A stretch of 64,000 bases of DNA, taken from assembly GCF_014649395.1 (NCBI RefSeq), contig NZ_BMSY01000008.1:1-64000 (forward strand). The letters run 5' to 3'. This stretch comes from Streptomyces aureoverticillatus. GTDB taxonomy: Bacteria; Actinomycetota; Actinomycetes; Streptomycetales; Streptomycetaceae. The position numbers were made by a program, and so were the translations under genes. The notes below the pieces were generated by a model, which was not told the origin of the DNA, ran no database searches, and saw nothing but the letters and a program-made list of their open reading frames with translations. Below, one piece after another: positions 1 through 8,800 of the stretch; positions within the stretch are counted from its first letter, which is position 1; every line of letters begins with the position of its first letter.

Positions 1-55
1 ACCAGTCGCAGTCCACTACCGCACCGACGTCCTCGACGATCAGCTTGCTGACCAT
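1..55 (-). CDS. Possible partial ORF overlapping the 3' end of mqnD
   Basis: A minus-strand ATG at 53-55 opens a frame that reads MVSKLIVEDVGAVVDCDW and runs off the left edge. It overlaps the end of mqnD by 16 bp, so it could be translationally coupled to it. Third positions are G/C-rich, as in real genes here, but I see no clear ribosome binding site and recognise no family. A plus-strand frame over bases 2-102 is also open and ends at a TAG, so even the strand is uncertain. Eighteen codons are too few to name a product. Confidence 0.25.
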   Translation of the reverse strand, partial: MVSKLIVEDVGAVVDCDW

Positions 56-915
56 GTCCGGGACGCGGCCCGCGTCAACAGGCCGCGGACGGCCGCGTAG
101 CCGTCCTCGCCGAGGTCCGCGGTGAACTCATTGACGTAAAGACCGATGTGCTGATCGGCGACGCCGGGATCCATCTCCTGGGCGTGCTCCAGGACATAGG
201 GCCGAGAGGCCTCGGGATCGTCCCAGGCCATCCGCACGGAGGCCCGGGCGGCTTCGGCGAGCCCGCGCAACACGTCGTCCCCGAGCGCCCGCCGGGCGAT
301 GATCGCCCCCAGCGGGATGGGAAGCCCGGTGGTCCGCTCCCAGTGCTCCCCCATGTCGGCGAGCTTGTGCAACCCGTAGTTCTGGTACGTGAACCGCGCC
401 TCGTGGATGACGAGCCCCGCGTCGACCTTCCCGTCCCGCACCGCGGGCATGATCTGGTCGAACGGAAGCACGACGATCTCGCCGACGTCGTCGGGCAGCA
501 CATCGGCGGCCCAGAGCCGGAACAGCAGATAGGCGGTCGACTTCTCGCTGGGCACGGCGACGGTCCTGCCGCTGAGTCCCCCAAGCTCTCGGCTTCGCTC
601 GAGCAGGGAGGTACCCCCTTCCCCGGCCTCCCGGGTGAGCACGAGCGGCCCGCACCCGCGCCCGAGGGCGCCACCGCAGGGCAGCAGGGCGTACTCGTCG
701 AGGACGTAGGGCAGGACGGCGTACGACACCTTCAGCACGTCGTAGTCGGCCGAGCCGGACTCCGCGACGCCGTTGGTGATGTCGATGTCCGCGAAGGTCA
801 CGTCCAGCTCGGGGGCGCCCGGCACCCGCCCGTGCGCCCACGCGTCGAAGACGAACGTGTCGTTCGGGCAGGGGGAGTACGCGATCTTCAGGGCCCGGTC
901 CGGAAATTCAGTCAT
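40..915 (-). CDS. mqnD: 1,4-dihydroxy-6-naphthoate synthase MqnD
   Basis: Cytosolic enzyme of the futalosine route to menaquinone; the family converts cyclic dehypoxanthine futalosine to 1,4-dihydroxy-6-naphthoate. The 291-residue protein has the periplasmic-binding-like fold signature: IAYSPCPNDTF at residues 11-21, DYDVLKVSYAVLP near 57-69, GCGPLVLTRE near 87-96, and KVDAGLVIHEARFTYQNYG in the middle. ATG at 915-913 overlaps the stop of mqnB by 8 bp (ATGACTGA), indicating coupled translation. Two oddities: residues about 99-113 (GTSLLERSRELGG) are encoded by a dispersed palindromic repeat (578-620), and the C-terminus ends abruptly in SRTWSAS rather than the longer tail I remember from homologues. 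Confidence 0.93.
   Translation of the reverse strand: MTEFPDRALKIAYSPCPNDTFVFDAWAHGRVPGAPELDVTFADIDITNGVAESGSADYDVLKVSYAVLPYVLDEYALLPCGGALGRGCGPLVLTREAGEGGTSLLERSRELGGLSGRTVAVPSEKSTAYLLFRLWAADVLPDDVGEIVVLPFDQIMPAVRDGKVDAGLVIHEARFTYQNYGLHKLADMGEHWERTTGLPIPLGAIIARRALGDDVLRGLAEAARASVRMAWDDPEASRPYVLEHAQEMDPGVADQHIGLYVNEFTADLGEDGYAAVRGLLTRAASRTWSAS
578..620. repeat. Dispersed palindromic repeat inside mqnD
   Basis: The element starts cccccaagctct and ends gagcagggaggtaccccctt. A second copy, 56019-56053, has the same left end (cccccaagctct) and nearly the same right end, with a shorter loop. Here it lies entirely inside mqnD, in frame and without stops, and adds about 15 residues. It resembles repeats common in Streptomyces intergenic DNA. 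Confidence 0.7.
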
Positions 916-1684
916 GCCTGTTCCAACTCTCCAGTACGGGCGTGAACTTCCCGAACGCCTCGGTCAGCGCGGCGAGGGCGTCCCCGATGCGCCAGGCGGC
1001 GCGGTCGCGCGGGCCCACCGGGTTGGACACCGCGCGGACCTCCAGGACGGGCAGGCCGTGCGCGGCGGCGGCCTCGGCGACGCCGAAGCCCTCCATCGCC
1101 TCGGCGAGGGCCCGCGGGTGGCGGGCGAGCAGCGCGGCGGCGCGCTCGGTGGAGCCGGTCACGGTGGAGACGGTCAGGACGGTGCCGGCTGCGGCGCCCG
1201 TGGCGGCGGCCAGCGCGCCCGCGAGGGCGGGCGGGGGTTCGTGGGTGACGTGGCCGAAGCCGAGCTCGGTGACGGGCAGGAAGCCGTCGGGCGTCTCGGC
1301 GCCGAGGTCGGCGACGGTGATCGCGTCGGCGACGACGAGCGAGCCGACGGGCGCGGCGGGCCGGAAGCCGCCGCCTATCCCGGCGGAGACCACGAGGTCG
1401 TACGGCTCGCCGTCCGCGTCGGCGACGGCGAGCGCCCGCGCCGTGGCGGCGGCAGCGGCGGCGGGGCCGACGCCGACGACGAGGAGGTCGACGGCGGGTC
1501 CGGGGAGGCCGGGGGCGGGTGCGGCCTCACCGCCGGTGGCGGCGGCCCCGGACAGGCCGGACGCCACCGCGTCCCGCTCGGCGGGGACCGCGGTGGCGAT
1601 CAGGACGCGCGGGCCCGGGGGCCGGGTCCGTGGTGCGGTGGTCCCGGTCAGGCGTCCGAGTCCTTCTTGAACTTGAACGACCAC
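908..1684 (-). CDS. mqnB: Futalosine hydrolase MqnB
   Basis: Nucleosidase of the MTA/SAH-nucleosidase fold; the family hydrolyses futalosine to dehypoxanthine futalosine and hypoxanthine in menaquinone synthesis. Recognisable segments: the N-terminal strand RVLIATAVPAERDAV, the glycine-rich VVSAGIGGGFRP, and ALAEAMEGFGVAEAAAAHGLP (the ME-G substrate-binding region) followed by EVRAVSNPVGPRDR. It sits directly upstream of mqnD with an 8-bp overlap. The start is unclear. GTG at 1684 is given here. A CTG at 1651, overlapping the TGA of the preceding lipoprotein gene as CTGA and preceded by AAGGA at about 9 nt, would fit the mature N-terminus better. The frame stays open upstream to 1948 only because it shadows the lipoprotein gene. 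Confidence 0.88.
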   Translation of the reverse strand: MVVQVQEGLGRLTGTTAPRTRPPGPRVLIATAVPAERDAVASGLSGAAATGGEAAPAPGLPGPAVDLLVVGVGPAAAAAATARALAVADADGEPYDLVVSAGIGGGFRPAAPVGSLVVADAITVADLGAETPDGFLPVTELGFGHVTHEPPPALAGALAAATGAAAGTVLTVSTVTGSTERAAALLARHPRALAEAMEGFGVAEAAAAHGLPVLEVRAVSNPVGPRDRAAWRIGDALAALTEAFGKFTPVLESWNRHD

Positions 1685-2148
1685 AGGCCGGTCGCCTTCG
1701 CGCCGCCCTTGGCCTTGCCGCCCTCGAGCAGGCTGACGGTGGTCGACTTGCCGCCGCCCCCGTACTGCTGGTTGAAGAACACGCTGCCCGGGATGACGAC
1801 GTACGTCTTCTTGCTGGCCTCCGTCAGCGGCTGACCGTTCATCAGCAGCGTCCAGCCCTTGTCGGCGATCTCCGGGTCGACGCCGAAGCGGACCTTCTCG
1901 TCCGGGTCGACGGTGATGGACTTGACGTCCTTCATGTCCTTGAGGCACTTCTCGACGGCGGACTGCTCCAGTTCGTCGCCGTCGTTGTAGCAGGACGCCT
2001 CGGTGTGTACGGACTTGCTGCCGACCGTCACGGTGGCCAGCGGCGTCGGCTTGTCACAGGCCGACAGGACGAGAAGTCCGGCGGAGACGGCGCCGAGGGC
2101 GGCGACGGTGCGGCGGCGACGCGCCGAGCGGTGTACCAGGGAGGTCAT
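1648..2148 (-). CDS. DUF2771-type lipoprotein
   Basis: Predicted secreted lipoprotein of 166 residues. The N-terminus has basic residues (HRSARRRR), a hydrophobic stretch and a lipobox LSAC near residues 28-31, so Cys31 would be lipidated and the protein held on the outer face of the membrane. The rest has paired cysteines (SCYNDGDELEQSAVEKCL) and matches my memory of the actinobacterial DUF2771 family, whose function is unknown. Its stop is adjacent to or overlaps the mqnB start, so it may be the first gene of an mqnB-mqnD transcript. That says nothing certain about its role. Confidence 0.8.
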   Translation of the reverse strand: MTSLVHRSARRRRTVAALGAVSAGLLVLSACDKPTPLATVTVGSKSVHTEASCYNDGDELEQSAVEKCLKDMKDVKSITVDPDEKVRFGVDPEIADKGWTLLMNGQPLTEASKKTYVVIPGSVFFNQQYGGGGKSTTVSLLEGGKAKGGAKATGLWSFKFKKDSDA

Positions 2149-2200
2149 GACGGAAGGCTATCGGGCGCGGCGGCACGGCCCACCAGGTGGGTACGGCGTG

Positions 2201-2360
2201 CCGCGCCCCGTAAGGGGCGCGGGGCTCTGACATTTGCGGCTCCGCCGCGTGGGCGCGACCGGCCACGAAAAAGCCGCAGACGCGTCTGCACAGTTGCTCG
2301 GCAGACGCGTCTGCGGCTTTTCGCGCGCTGAGCGCGCAGTTCCCCGCGCCCCTTACGGGG
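2201..2360. repeat. Pair of opposed dispersed repeats flanking a terminator
   Basis: The left part (2201-2260) contains cgcgccccgtaaggggcgcg and ttgcggctccgccgcgtggg; the right part (2332-2360) contains the inverse gcgcagttccccgcgcccc. Both belong to the same repeat family as 17918-17960 and 59511-59575. The two halves face each other around the strong stem-loop at 2268-2321. The block fills the gap between the MFS gene end and the lipoprotein start. Confidence 0.65.
2268..2321. terminator. Strong bidirectional stem-loop terminator
   Basis: A perfect 21-bp stem (aaaagccgcagacgcgtctg on the left arm) with an 11-nt loop, flanked by A-run and T-run so that it can act on both strands. It lies just downstream of the MFS gene on the minus strand. 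Each arm contains a 14-bp self-palindrome, gcagacgcgtctgc. Confidence 0.8.
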
Positions 2361-2389
2361 CCCGGCCCCCGTGTGCCTACAGGGTGAGC

Positions 2390-3799
2390 TCAGACCACTC
2401 GGGTGCGAGGCACGCCGCCGCGGCGGGACGCGGCGAGGAGGCCCTTGACCGTGGGCAGCCAGCCCAGGGCAACAATCCCCGCCGCCACGGAAAGCCCGAG
2501 CGTCCCGTTGAGCGGCAGCGCGATGCCGATGCCGCCGCCCACCACCCACGCCATCTGCAACAGCGTCTCGGAGCGCGCGAACGCCGACGTCCGCACGCTC
2601 TCCGGCACGTCCCGCTGGATCATCGCTTCCAGCGACAGCTTCGACAGCGCCTGCGCGAAGCCCGCCACCGCCGCCAGCGAGGCGATCCCGACCGGCCCGA
2701 AGAACAGCGCCGCGCACACCGCGACCCCGAGCACGACCGCCACCACCGTCACGATGATCAGCTCCGGCGCCCGCGCCTTCAGCCACGCCCCGACCGCCGT
2801 GCCGAGCGCGTTGCCCACGCCCGCCGCCACGCCCACTATGCCGAGCGACACCGCCGCGCTCTGCCCGCCGAGGGGGTGCTCGCGCAGCAGGAAGGCGAGG
2901 AAGAAGATCAGGAACCCGGAGAGCCCGCGCTGCGCGGCGTTGACGACGAGGCCGTGTGTGACGGCGGGCCCGACCGTACGCAGCCCGAGGCGCTTCCTGC
3001 GGGAGGTGTCGTCCCGGTCCCGGGCGGACACCAGGTGCAGATGCTCCTCGTCGGCGGCGAGCAGCGCCTTCGCCTCGCCCTTGGCCGAGTCCACCTTGGG
3101 GGGCAGCGTGAACGACAGCACGGTGCCCGCGACGAACAGCGCGCACGCCCCGTACAGCGGCCAGCGCGCCCCGAGCGCCTGCAGCCCCGCGCCGACGGGC
3201 GCCGCGACGCCGGTGGCGAGCAGCCCGCTCAGGGTCACCCGCGAGTTCGCCTTCACCAGCGAGAAGGCCGGTGGCAGCAGGCGGGGTACGACCGCGCTGC
3301 GCACGACGCCGTACGCCTTCGACGCCACCAGGACGCCCAGCGCGGCCGGGTACAGCTCCAGGCCGCCGCTGACGACGGCACCCGAAAGGGTCAGGGCGAG
3401 CAGCGCCCGCGCCAGCATCGCGCCGGCCATCGCGGCGCGGCGGCCGTGCGGGAGGCGGTCCAGGAGGGGGCCGATGACGGGGGCGAGGAGGGTGAACGGT
3501 GCCATCGTGATCGCCAGATACAGCGCGACGCGGCCTCGCGCCTCATCCGTCGGCACGGAGAAGAACACGGTCGACGCCAGCGCGATCGTGATCATGACGT
3601 CGCCCGCGCCGTTCACCGCGTGCAGCTCGATCAGCTTGCCGAGGCCCGACTCGCCCGCCCCGTGGGCGTGGGTCGCCTTGCGGATGCCCTTTGCCGTGCC
3701 GGTGAACGGCAGGTGCAGGGCGCGGCCCACTCCGCGGGCGAACCGGGTTCCCGTACCCGTGTCACCCGGCCGCTGAGACGACGACCTGAGGCCAGCCAC
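2390..3799 (-). CDS. MFS transporter
   Basis: Integral membrane transporter of the major facilitator superfamily, about 469 residues with roughly twelve hydrophobic segments. These include MITIALASTVFF, LAITMAPFTLLAPVIG, GFLIFFLAFLL and LIIVTVVAVVLGVAVCAALF. The loop GPLLDRLPHGRRAAM looks like the MFS motif A. Charged loops in the middle (KVDSAKGEAKALLAADEEHLHLV) separate the two halves. GTG at 3799 is chosen because the segment AKGIRKATHAHGAGESGLGKLIELHAVNG must be included and upstream codons lose coding bias. The substrate cannot be inferred. The gene is divergent from the DUF3027 gene and ends at a strong terminator. Confidence 0.8.
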   Translation of the reverse strand: MAGLRSSSQRPGDTGTGTRFARGVGRALHLPFTGTAKGIRKATHAHGAGESGLGKLIELHAVNGAGDVMITIALASTVFFSVPTDEARGRVALYLAITMAPFTLLAPVIGPLLDRLPHGRRAAMAGAMLARALLALTLSGAVVSGGLELYPAALGVLVASKAYGVVRSAVVPRLLPPAFSLVKANSRVTLSGLLATGVAAPVGAGLQALGARWPLYGACALFVAGTVLSFTLPPKVDSAKGEAKALLAADEEHLHLVSARDRDDTSRRKRLGLRTVGPAVTHGLVVNAAQRGLSGFLIFFLAFLLREHPLGGQSAAVSLGIVGVAAGVGNALGTAVGAWLKARAPELIIVTVVAVVLGVAVCAALFFGPVGIASLAAVAGFAQALSKLSLEAMIQRDVPESVRTSAFARSETLLQMAWVVGGGIGIALPLNGTLGLSVAAGIVALGWLPTVKGLLAASRRGGVPRTRVV

Positions 3800-3876
3800 C
3801 CAGTCATAGTGCCCCGTCCGGGGCGGAAGTAGCGGCAACTGTGCCCTCGCGGGGGCGGCCCGGTCCCGCCGGGGAA

Positions 3877-3948
3877 CAAGCCCGCCCGGCGTTTGAGGGC
3901 GAGGCGCGGAGCGCCGAAAAGCGGGGGAGAGGGGGCGCAGCCCCCAGA
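3877..3948. repeat. Dispersed repeat (gtttgaggacgag family) in a 381-bp intergenic gap
   Basis: Contains cccgcccggcgtttgagggc, a short hairpin gcgcggagcgc and gggggcgcagcccccag. Related copies are at 9091-9132, 53596-53801 and 56230-56305. The surrounding gap (3800-4180) holds the divergent promoters of the MFS and DUF3027 genes, but I see no other gene there. Confidence 0.6.
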
Positions 3949-4180
3949 CGAGGCCGGTACGCCGGTGTGGGCCCAGGGGCCAGGAGAAGGTAGCGTGCGT
4001 AACGCGCCTGCGGCAGTTGTCCTCGGCCGCGCGCCTCACGGCCATCCCGCAGAATGGATGACGTAGGTGCGCCCGATGACGTCGGGCGCGGACGTCGACG
4101 CGGCCCACTGGTCCGCTCCGTCCGTGCCCCCGCGTAAGGGTGGCGCACTCGTGAGACGGCGTAGGAGAGAAGCGATACCT

Positions 4181-5119
4181 GTGAGCGCAGCGACAACGCG
4201 AAGCCGTACCCAGCGCACCCCGCGTACCCCCGACCGTCTCTGCGCCGAGGCGGTCGAGCTGGCCCGTGCCGCCGCCGAGGAGGCCGCCGCGCCGGGCGTG
4301 GTCGGCGAGCACGTCGAGGTCGTCGTGGAGGGCGACCGCGTCGTCACGCATCTCTTCGAGTGCAAGGAGCCGGGCTACCGCGGCTGGCGCTGGGCGGTGA
4401 CCGTGGCCCGCGCCTCCCGCGCGAAGTTCGTCACCCTCGACGAGACGGTGCTGCTGCCCGGCCCGGACGCCCTCCTCGCCCCCGAGTGGGTGCCCTGGAG
4501 CGAGCGGCTGCGCCCCGGCGACATGGGCCCCGGCGACCTGCTGCCCACCGACGCCGAGGACCTGCGTCTGGAGCCCGGCTACTCCGGCGAGGACGAGCCG
4601 CCGCCGAACTCCATCCTCTCCGAGGAGATGGTCGAGCGGGTCGAGGCGGAGGACGCGGAGGTCACCGCCGGGCCGCCCGCCGATCTCACCGTCGCGCCCG
4701 CCCGCGGGTCGCTGGCGGCCATCGCCGACGAACTCGGGCTGCGCCGGGCGCGTGTCCTGTCGCGGTACGGGCTGCATACCGCGGCCGACCGCTGGGAGGA
4801 GGGGTACGGCCCCAAGACCCCCATGGCGCAGGCCGCGCCCGCACCCTGCGTGAGCTGCGGGTTCCTCGTTCCCATCGGGGGGTCGCTCGGGCAGGCGTTC
4901 GGTGTCTGCGGCAATGAGTTCGGTCCTGCGGACGGGCATGTGGTGTCGCTTGCGTACGGCTGCGGGGGGCACTCCGAGGCGGCCGTCATGCCCAAGCCGC
5001 CCCGGCCGGCGCCGCCCGTCCTCGACGAGACCCGGGTCGACGTCCTGCCCCTCCGCCCGGCCCCCGACTCGGGCTCCGTGCCTCCCGCCGGGGCGGGCGA
5101 GGACCTGGGCCACTCCTAG
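4181..5119 (+). CDS. DUF3027 domain protein
   Basis: A 312-residue soluble protein of a conserved actinobacterial family (DUF3027) of unknown function. Conserved-looking blocks are HLFECKEPGYRGWRWAVTVAR (about residues 60-80), EWVPWSERLRPGDMGPGDLLP, and a C-terminal part with CVSCGFLVPIGGSLGQAFGVCGNEFGPADGHVVSLAYGCGGHSE. The CxxC, a later Cys, and CGGH suggest a possible metal site; that is inference. GTG at 4181 is preceded by aggaga. Upstream in-frame ATGs lie in DNA without coding bias. It is followed by the 94-bp repeat array. Confidence 0.8.
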   Translation: MSAATTRSRTQRTPRTPDRLCAEAVELARAAAEEAAAPGVVGEHVEVVVEGDRVVTHLFECKEPGYRGWRWAVTVARASRAKFVTLDETVLLPGPDALLAPEWVPWSERLRPGDMGPGDLLPTDAEDLRLEPGYSGEDEPPPNSILSEEMVERVEAEDAEVTAGPPADLTVAPARGSLAAIADELGLRRARVLSRYGLHTAADRWEEGYGPKTPMAQAAPAPCVSCGFLVPIGGSLGQAFGVCGNEFGPADGHVVSLAYGCGGHSEAAVMPKPPRPAPPVLDETRVDVLPLRPAPDSGSVPPAGAGEDLGHS

Positions 5120-5141
5120 CCTCTGCGGTTTCTGCGGTTCT

Positions 5142-5690
5142 CCGGGTGCGGCCCGGTGGGTCGTTGCGCCGCGCTGCGCGCGGCGATGCTCCCACCCGCC
5201 CCCCCCGTTCACCCCCAACGTTCGGGTTCACGGGCTTCGCGTGCGGCCCGGTGGGTGGTTTCCGCCGCGCTGCCGCGCGGCGGCCTGCCCCACCCGCCCA
5301 CCCGTGACCCCGAACAACAGCCTCACGAGCTTCGCGTGCGAGCCGGTGGTCGGTTTTCGCTGCGCGCGGCGCAGCGCGGCACGGCGCGCCAGCCCACCGG
5401 CCCGCACGCGAAGCCCCTGGACCCGAACGTTGGGGGTGAACGGGCGGGAGGGTGGGAGGCTCGCCGCGCGCAGCGCGGCGCAACGACCCACCGGGCCGCA
5501 CGCGAAGCTGGTGAACCCGGACGTTGGGGGTGAACGGGCGGGAGGGTGGGAGGCCCGCCGCGCGCAGCGCGGCGCAACAAACCACCGGGCCGCACGCGAA
5601 GCTGGTGAACCCGAACGTTGGGGGTGAACGGGGGGGCGGGTGGGAGGCCCGCCGCGCGCAGCGCGGCGAAACCCCCCACCGCCCCGCACG
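5142..5690. repeat. Array of opposed 94-bp repeats, about three copies each way
   Basis: The right half (about 5367-5690) holds three direct copies spaced exactly 94 bp apart; aacgttgggggtgaacggg recurs with acgt at 5427, 5521 and 5615, and each copy also has gggccgcacgcgaagctggt and the hairpin gccgcgcgcagcgcggc. The left half (5142-5367) holds degenerate copies of the same unit in reverse orientation (ttcgcgtgcggcccggtggg; cgttcacccccaacgttcgg). The centre is a hairpin, cgctgcgc-gcg-gcgcagcg at 5358-5376. The array fills most of the 689-bp gap between the DUF3027 and ATPase genes. The rest (5691-5808) shows only a degenerate repeat end and the ATPase start region. Confidence 0.85.
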
Positions 5691-5808
5691 GGAATCCGCA
5701 CTGCCCGCAGGACGCGATACCGTCGCCCCGACCGGCACCCACCCCCCGCGGGGCGGCGCACGCCGGACCCACCGGCGCCGTAAGGCAGGGCAGAGGGAGA
5801 GCGACACA

Positions 5809-8800
5809 GTGAGCAAGTCCGTGCGGCCGGCCGACGAGGGCACCGACCCGTTCGGCACCGCCCGCCTGCGCCGCTCAGTCCTGGAGGCCTGGGCGGCGAG
5901 CCCGGCCCGCTTCCGGGAGGACGCCAACGCCGAGGAGGACCTGGCGCTCGGCGGCTACCGCGACCGCCTGGTCGTCGAGCTCGCCCAGAACGCCTCCGAC
6001 GCGGCGGCCCGAGCGGGCGTACCGGGCCGTCTGGCCCTCACCCTCCAGGACGGCGTCCTGGCCGCGGCGAACACCGGCGCCCCCCTGGACGCGACGGGCG
6101 CCGAATCCCTCTCCACCCTCCGGGCCTCCGCGAAGCGGGAGGACCGCGACAACCGCCTGGACCGCCCGAACACCCCGCAGCCGGGCCCGGGCACCGGCCC
6201 CCACAACGCCCCCGCCGCCAGGCGGACGACCGGCCGGTTCGGCGTAGGCTTCGCCGCCGTCCTCGCCGTCTCCGACGAACCCGCCGTCGTCGGCCGCACC
6301 GGCGGCGTCCGCTGGTCGCTGGCGGAGGCCCGGGAACTGGCCGCCGAGACGGCCAGGTTCAGCCCCGGCCTCGGCGACGAGATCCGCCGCCGCGAGGGCC
6401 ACGTACCCCTGCTGCGCCTCCCGCTGCCCGCGGAGGGCACCGCTCCGGACGGCTACGACACCGTCGTCATCCTGCCGCTGCGCGACGCCGCCGCCGAGGA
6501 CCTGGTGGCCCGCCTCCTGGACGGCATCGACGACGCCCTGCTGCTCGCGCTGCCCGGCCTCGACGAGGTCACCGTCACCGTCCCGGGCGCCCCGCCCCGC
6601 GTACTGCGCCGGTCCGCCGACGGCCCGTACACCGTCGTCGAGGACAGCCGTGACGGTACGACCCGCTGGCGCACCGTCACCGACCACGGAGACCTGGCCC
6701 CCGAACTCCTCGCGGACCGCCCCGTCGAGGAGCGCCAGCGCCCGTACTGGCATCTGACGTGGGCCGTGCCCGCGGGCCCCGACGGCGCCCCGGAGCGGCC
6801 CCGTACCAGCGCGGTCGTGCACGCGCCCACCCCCAGCGACGAGCCCCTCGGCGTGCCCGCCCTGCTCATCGCCTCCTTCCCGCTGGACAGCAGCCGCCGG
6901 CACGCCGCGCCGGGGCCGCTCACGGACTTCCTGGTGGAGCGCGCGGCGGACGCGTACGCCGAGCTCCTCGCCGCCTGGCGCCCGGTGGCCGAGGGCGTCA
7001 TCGGGCTCGTACCGGGTCCGCTCGGCAAGAGCGAGCTGGACGGGGCGCTGCGCCAGGCCGTCCTCGACCGCCTGCCCCGCACCGAGTTCCTGCCCCCGGC
7101 CGTACCCCCCGCCGTGTCGCCCCCCGTGCGGGACGGTCACACCGACGAGTGGTCCGACGCCGAGGCCCCCGAGGCCCTGCGGCCGCGCGACGCGGAGGTC
7201 GTCGAGGGCGCGGGCGCGGACACCGTGCGGGTGCTCGCCGAGGTGCTGCCGAGCCTGCTGCCCGCGGGCCTGGAGCGGCGCGGCGAGCTGCGCACGCTCG
7301 GCGTCGCCCGGCTCCCGCTGACCGAGGCGATCGACCGGCTCGCGGGTCTGGAGCGCGAACCGGCCTGGTGGCGGCGGCTGTACGACACCCTCGCGGGCGT
7401 CGACCCCGACCGGCTCTCGGGCCTGCCCGTGCCGCTCGCCAACGGGCGTACGACCATCGGCCCGCGCCAGGTCCTGCTGCCCGCCCCCGGCGACGGCACC
7501 GGCGGGGCCGCCCCCGCCGCCCTGGCCCGGCTCGGCCTGAAGGTCGCGCACGCCGAGGCCGCGCATCCGCTCCTGGAGAAGCTGGGCGCCCTGCCCGCCA
7601 CGCCCCGCGCGGTCCTCACGACCCCGCAGGTGCGGGCCGCGGTGGCCGCGTCGCTGGACGACGACAGCTGGTACGACGGCGACGACGGCGAAGGGGCCCT
7701 GGACGCCGAGGAACTGGCCGACGTGGTCCTCACCCTCGTACGCGACGCGGACCTGGCGCCCGGCGACGAGCCGTGGCTCGGCGCGCTCGCGCTGCCCGAC
7801 GAGGAGGGTGAGCTCGCGCCCGCCGGGGAGCTGGTGCTGCCCGGCAGCCCCTTCGCCCGGGTCATGCGCGAGGGTGAACTGGCCGGGGTGGACGCGGAGC
7901 TGGCGGAGCGGTGGGGCGAGCAGCCGCTCGCCGCGTGCGGGGTGCTCGCCACCTTCGCGCTGGTCCGGGCCACGGACGTCGTCCTCGACCCGGACGAACT
8001 GGAGCCGCGCGACGGCGACTTCGCCGAGCCCGACGACGCCGGGCTGCTCGACGCCGTCGACGTGTGGTGCGAGGACGTCCTCGACCGGCTGCCGGACACG
8101 CCGGTGCCGCCGGTCGCGACGGAGGTCGTCGCCGTACGCGATCTCGATCTCGTCGACGACGAGCGCTGGCCGGAGGCCCTCGCGATGCTGGCGCAGCCGC
8201 CGTTGCGGGACGCCCTCACGCAGCCGGTGCGGGTGCTGCTGCCGGACGGCACGACGGAGAGCGTGCGCTCGTACACGGCGTGGTGGCTGCGCGGGCATCC
8301 GGTGCTCGGCGGGCGGCGGCCGGCCGGGCTGCGGGCCGCGGGCGGGGACTCGTTGCTGGACGGGCTGTACGACGACGCCGACGCGAGCGGGTTCGAGGAC
8401 GAGCAGGTGCTTCGGGCGCTCGGCGTACGTACGTCGGTGGGCTCGCTCCTCGCCGAGCCGGGCGGCGCGGCCGAGCTGCTCGACCGGCTCGCGGACCCGG
8501 AGCGGACCGTTTCCGCGGCGCAGCTGCACGCGCTGTACGGGGCGCTCGCGGACCTCGACCCGGAGCAGGTGACGCTGCCGGACGACGTGCGGGCGGTCAT
8601 GGGCGGCTCCGGCGGCGAGGTCGTGGTCGTGGACGCGGCGGACGCGGTCGTCGCCGACGCGCCGGACCTGCTGCCGTTCGCGTCCGGGGTGCCGCTGCTG
8701 CCCGTCGCGCCGTCCCGGGCCGGGGACCTGGCCGAGCTGTTCCAGGTGCGGCGCCTGAGCGAGCGGGTCCCGGCGGAGGTCGACCCCGGGGGCGGGGTGG

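Noticed and set aside
2..102. Plus-strand partial frame ending TAG at 102
   Set aside because: It would overlap mqnD by about 60 bp, and nothing in it is recognisable; kept only as an uncertainty of the left edge.
5142..5690. CRISPR array
   Set aside because: The 94-bp units are contiguous repeats without unique spacers of equal length, include reversed copies, and no cas genes are near.
5524..5808. 95-codon upstream extension of the ATPase reading frame
   Set aside because: It only reads through the 94-bp repeats, which lack stops in every frame; GTG 5809 with its RBS begins the conserved part.
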